Part shown: piece after piece, positions 59,599-64,000 of the stretch
How positions within the stretch are numbered: the first letter of the stretch is position 1
How the letters are laid out: each line of letters starts with the position of its first letter
NCBI GenBank assembly: GCA_026874595.1
Contig: CM049309.1
Span: 56,698,426-56,762,425 of the forward strand
Direction of reading: 5' to 3'
Source of the DNA: Sipunculus nudus
Taxonomy: Eukaryota > Annelida > Sipuncula > Golfingiida > Sipunculidae
Length of the DNA stretch: 64,000 nt
Notes under the pieces: generated by a model
Database searches by the model: none
What the model saw: only the letters and a program-made list of their open reading frames with translations
Told to the model about the DNA's origin: nothing
Program-made: the position numbers and the translations under genes

Positions 59599-61101
59599 AG
59601 CCCCGTTCCCACTTTCACGAATTTGACGCCGAATCGCCACGATGTTGAATTCGTGGCGATTCATGGCCAATCGGCCGTCGAGTGATAAAAATTCCATCAC
59701 GACCACGATATTGTACGAAAGGAGTACGATGCCAGTACCATTGGCTACGACAGTGACACGAAGCCAGCACGATATGACACGACACTTTTAAGAATGTTAA
59801 CGGCTCCGTGACGACGTCTAAGATACTGGTACGATATTTCCACGATTGATCTGCGACTTGCGGACGATACTCCTACGATCATTCAATTTTGCTACGGATT
59901 GTTAGATAGCTATATATGTGATATATAGTTATTGTAATGTCACAAAGAAGACGATATTAGTAAAAGGACACCATAACAACAATTTACTCAACTTCTCCAG
60001 ATCTTTTAATTTGACAAAAGTTATCCAGTTTAAAACACTGATAATATATGTCTCATTTGATTTGAGTAATAAGACAATTACGATTTATTTATTTGGTGGC
60101 AAATACGACGTTAACTTCTTTAAGTCCAAGTAGACGATCGTCTTAATCGGATGTAAAATATCTGTATTCTCAAAATATTGGTTAAAATATCTTATTGATT
60201 CAGCTCTCAGTGTGATATAAGATTCTGTTAATATCAATTTGTGTTAGGCTCAGTTTATTCTCCCATAGTAAAATAGGTAATTCATAATTTATTATATTGA
60301 CCATATGTTTTAGTATGACGAAACTGTATAATATATTCAGCTTCTTTAAACTGTTTTGGTTCAAATTTATTATGTCAGCCAATATCCACGATAAAAAAAA
60401 ATCTTTAAAACAAATTTACGAATCTACATGGTTTACTCCCTGCAAAAACTTCCTTGTTTGTTTACAAAGAAGTTACAAATTACAAAGGAAACATAATTTG
60501 ATTCAGCTTCTTCAAATTATTTTAGTTCAAATTTAGCTGGAACCAACAACCACAATACAAATCTTCTTTAAAACAAATTTACAAATCTACACAGTGTCCT
60601 TACTTCTAAACCTTATTCCTAATTGGTTTGTAAGAAATTAAAAATCACTAAGAAAATAAAATTTTCCGTTACATTATGATGTCAGCTCTTGATGGTTCGT
60701 CACCAAATTCGTGGAAATAGGAAGGGGCTTTATGAACGTGACTCTCTCTTGAGAGGTTCTTGTGGTAGTCGTATTGTAGTCGTGTTGAAGTCGTGTCGAT
60801 GTCATTGTCCTTTGTGAGCATTCGTGACATTGTTTTACATCACGAATTTACAAGAATTATGAAGACTCTCATACGACTTACCAAGAAACTGTTACGACTT
60901 AGCTACGACTTGTGACGACAAAGCTTAATTTTTGAACATTTCAAAATTAGCGCCACGAATTCTGAGTGCTCAAGACCTCGCTACGAACATTACCGAATGT
61001 TCAAGACATCATCTACGACACTCCCACGACGTCCCTACGAATTTTAATGATGTAAGTTCGTGGCGATTCGGCGTCAAATTCGTGAAAGTGGGAACGGGGC
61101 T
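59599..61101. mobile_element. ~1.5 kb DNA transposon with perfect 44 bp inverted repeats and TTA target duplication
   Basis: Left repeat 59599-59642 begins agccccgttcccactttcac and continues to a gaatcgccacga block; right repeat 61058-61101 is its exact reverse complement. TTA flanks both ends (59596-59598 and 61102-61104). Just inside the left end, gaatcgccacga (59631-59642) pairs perfectly with tcgtggcgattc (59651-59662) across an 8-base loop. The subterminal regions are packed with cacgac/tacgac motifs. The core has two copies of a ~170 bp A/T-rich unit (cagcttctttaaactg at 60338 and cagcttcttcaaatt at 60502). No transposase frame, so it is non-autonomous. A TWA duplication points to PIF/Harbinger, unproven. 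Confidence 0.9.
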
Positions 61102-61104
61102 TTA

Positions 61105-62500
61105 GGGCTGAGAGGAAAAAATAGACTAGAGCAATGGAATGTTATTGACACGACTTATGTTCTGGTTGAAACCCACAGCTTTTTTTTCAGCATATTTGAA
61201 TATGTCCCGTAAAATACAGGCATTCCTTAGATAAGAAAATAACAGCTAGGGCACAATTTAAATCGATCAAACAATCGATGTAACAGGACCCATGCATGCT
61301 ATATATAAATATGCATGGCCAGTGATAAAGTTACAATCTTCATAACCTAGATTGCAAAATTGACTGATTTTCAATTTATTTATTAATGAATTTCAAGACA
61401 AGATTTTTCCCCATGATTGCGTTTTAAAAGTGTCATAAATTTTTCTGATTTTTATGCTGTGCGGCAAACATTGTATTTATATAAACAAAAGTTCATTTAA
61501 TAAAACAAAAGTCGATTTTAAGGACAGCTGTTGCAAGTTTGCAACCTGTATTGGAGTGTTGCCATGGCATCTACAAAAGCTGATGTATGCATTTTCTGTA
61601 CAATGAATGTGAGCTTTTCCCGTTTGATAAATTAAATTGCCAAGGTTTCGGGCTCTGAAGGTCAGTCGATACTCATCATTAAAGGACGGATATCTAAACA
61701 TGATGAGGTTAACAATAGTTTAGGCCTAAATAATCGATATTTCTATTTTTAACTAGTCCATGGCTAATATAAGACTTGAAACACTCTTAGGAACGTGTTA
61801 GCACACGCATGGATTTTTTAAAATAAATTTATACAACCTTTTCGTTGGTCGAGATTGACTATGCATGGGATTGTACGTTTTATTGAATGAAAACGATGTA
61901 TGTTAAGCAAAACATTCATTTGCATAATGCCGTGCCTATGCCAAGTTCTTATAGTGTATCTCCCTCTAATCACATACGCTAACACTACAAACATATTGCC
62001 GATATACTAGCCTTATTTATATAGGCCTATTTAGAACGGGTATGATTTTAGTCGGTCTGCATACATATGACACGCCGGGGAGGGTCGAGGTGTTAATGGA
62101 CAGTTGATACAATGTAAAGTCTGCTAGTCTGTTACTTACAAAAACAGTAATGTAGATGGTTGAAAAAAGGTCTTTTTTACAGTGGACACACGTAACGTTA
62201 AAGGCCAACAAAGGCCTACATGCATGTATAGCTTTAAACATACATGTATATCTCTAGAGCTTCTGGTTGGACTCTCCCGACGGATTTGGTCAAAAGTATA
62301 TATATAGGCCAATCATAAATCATTATTTCCATTCAGCACAATGATATTTTACCAATGTATCCCCATGCTTTATATAAAGAACACTGTTGAGGGGATAACG
62401 GCACTACAGCAGTTAGCAGTGTTAGTGAAGTAACTTGTGTCGTAATATTTTAATAACAGTCGACGTAAATTTTGAACTTTTGATGTTCTGACGCGATTAG
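61105..62500. other. Intergenic DNA
   Basis: A/T-rich, no exon, RNA gene or strong repeat recognised. Confidence 0.35.
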
Positions 62501-62577
62501 GCCTATTGTACGTGTTTTTTTATAAAATGTGATCGGAATATATCTGTGCAGCCAGAATGAGATACATGCAAACTAGT

Positions 62578-62630
62578 CCGCCACGTACGGACTCCATTTA
62601 TCTGTGATATGGAGTCCGACCTTCTGGCGG
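62578..62630. repeat. Two-step inverted repeat (long hairpin)
   Basis: Inner stem cggactccat (62588-62597) / atggagtccg (62609-62618), perfect over 10 bp with an 11-base loop; outer stem ccgcca (62578-62583) / tggcgg (62625-62630). It is locally GC-rich within A/T-rich DNA. Confidence 0.7.
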
Positions 62631-63206
62631 TGAGAGTTCGCCCTGCGGTACATGGAGGGACCTGTAACATGAAATACAACTGCTTGTTGTGCGATAGAGA
62701 AGCAATCTTGTATTTATATATAGAAATAAACTGATTATGTATCAAATTAAATCGATATATCACCTTTATGTGCGCCTGTAAATGTTTTTTATCCTTTGAA
62801 CTGCCGGAAAAGGAATCCCATGCAAATTAGGTGGGCCATCTTTGCAAAAGAGGAATTGAGGGGGCTTTTCCCAGGAATGCCAAAGCCGTGCACTAGCGGA
62901 TAGACCATATTTTCATGAGCATTATTTCCATCATACATCGCGTGTTGTCAATGATGCTAATTTCCTATTGGCTGTTCCAACTTGAAGGCTCCAGCGGCCC
63001 GACGGAGATGAAGTAATATCTGACTTCATTCATTCAGAGTAAGTGCCAATACTTTATAACATACTGATCATTCAGCAAAATTTTTGGTCCCAATGGAGTC
63101 CAAGCATCTGTAACAATTATAATATGTGGGGTTTGACTGGTGTCCTCACGTTACACAAGGCATATACATATCTTAGGGGTTGTACGGATCCGTACAACCT
63201 TGGATA

Positions 63207-63212
63207 GTATCG

Positions 63213-63243
<31 letters not shown>
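63207..63243. repeat. Poly-C run of about 37 bases
   Basis: The longest homopolymer in the window. Reading frames through it give proline runs and are not genes. Confidence 0.95.
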
Positions 63244-63244
<1 letters not shown>

Positions 63245-63900
63245 CACAATCAAACATGCTGTGCAGATTTACCCACGCATAATTAGCCGTTTCAAACTTC
63301 TACCACTAGGCGGCGTGCATGTTGGCGAAGATCGCTTCAGTGTTATAATGAGTATTTATCTTTATTAATTAAAGTTTTTTTCATCAAACTTTTACATTTA
63401 ATGATATCCTGAGTGGTTATTTACGTGAAATGACCAGTAAGAGATCGTTACTAGCGAAAAAAAGTGAAGTATTCAACCCTTGTTCATGACGCCGCTTCAT
63501 GTCAGAGTTGGCATGTCAGCATCAACAAGCTTCATTTCACTGATTAAAAGCAGCCAATCCCGGTCACATCAGGAGAAAAAGTATAAATCATCATATTCTA
63601 CAAGTGTTGTCCTTCACACTAGTATATGTAAATACGTTGCCCATTGTTATTTTTTAATTATTTTGTATGATTTATATAGCTTAACTAGGGTTTTGTCAAT
63701 CCGTAATTGTGCAGGGTACCAGTCTAGTCCTGCTATATCTACAGAGATTTAAGGGCTTTTAAGTTACATTTTCACATTTCATGTTCATTAAATTCAGGCT
63801 TTTCAATACTTATGCATATAAACACATCAGAGTATATATGTAATGGTATATACAGTATTTTAATTCTTATATCGTACTATATTATATTATTTTTATTATA
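63245..63900. other. Intergenic DNA at the right edge
   Basis: No gene recognised. Becomes increasingly A/T-rich toward the edge. Confidence 0.35.
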
Positions 63901-63926
63901 TTGTTATTAAATATTAATGTATAATA

Positions 63927-63929
<3 letters not shown>

Positions 63930-63985
<56 letters not shown>

Positions 63986-64000
63986 TGTATATATATATAT
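63930..64000. repeat. (TA)n microsatellite at the window edge
   Basis: Long, slightly interrupted TA dinucleotide tract continuing past the end of the window. Confidence 0.95.

Noticed and set aside
63180-63368. Frame with a proline run
   Set aside because: Created by the 37-base poly-C homopolymer.

Overview
The window is nuclear DNA from an animal. It is A/T-rich, and its coding exons are short and separated by long introns with GT/AG junctions. It carries microsatellites, mononucleotide runs and many kinds of dispersed repeats. The identifiable genes are conserved animal genes. The repeat style resembles marine invertebrates, and a lophotrochozoan such as a mollusc is my guess, but nothing in the sequence proves the lineage.

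Layout. (1) 1-3389, plus strand: the last three coding exons of an unrecognised gene. The intron between the first two is almost entirely an array of about 80-84 bp units with a 904 bp higher-order repeat. (2) 3390-11700: gene-poor DNA with a 28 bp minisatellite and a large compound repeat region marked by the palindrome GGTGGCGCCACC. (3) 11706-23150, minus strand: a complete nine-exon gene for PREB/SEC12, the ER-anchored WD40 exchange factor for SAR1. Its reconstructed product is 416 aa. Its introns hold repeats and a foldback element with 111 bp arms. (4) 23151-30392: the divergent intergenic region between PREB and PPP1R42. It holds a 331 bp inverted-repeat element, a two-copy tandem repeat split by an inserted element, and one copy of a ~600 bp dispersed repeat. 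(5) 30393-43154, plus strand: a complete eight-exon gene for PPP1R42 (testis leucine-rich repeat protein, a PP1-binding centrosomal/ciliary LRR protein), 370 aa, with a probable poly(A) signal at 45621. Intron 7 holds a second copy of the ~600 bp repeat, a 408 bp MITE, a 24 bp minisatellite and a tRNA-like promoter. (6) 49540-50892, minus strand: an F-box protein with one coding exon of 450 codons, nearest in style to FBXO33/FBXO39. (7) 55870-58344, minus strand: a decayed Helitron (Rep/PIF1 helicase transposon) with frameshifts, stops and an internal deletion that removes the HUH nuclease region. (8) 59599-61101: a ~1.5 kb non-autonomous DNA transposon with perfect 44 bp terminal inverted repeats and a TTA target duplication. 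The remainder is intergenic with simple repeats.

The three conserved genes do not form a pathway: one acts in COPII secretion, one in cilia or centrosomes, one in ubiquitin ligation. No operon-like logic applies. Exon coordinates were derived by reading splice sites and checking phase continuity. Gene identities rest on remembered family sequences and not on a database search. The most unusual signals are in the mobile and repeat fraction: the GGTGGCGCCACC palindrome family with hairpins at its edges, the nested insertion at 25330-26707, the foldback element, and the higher-order intronic array.
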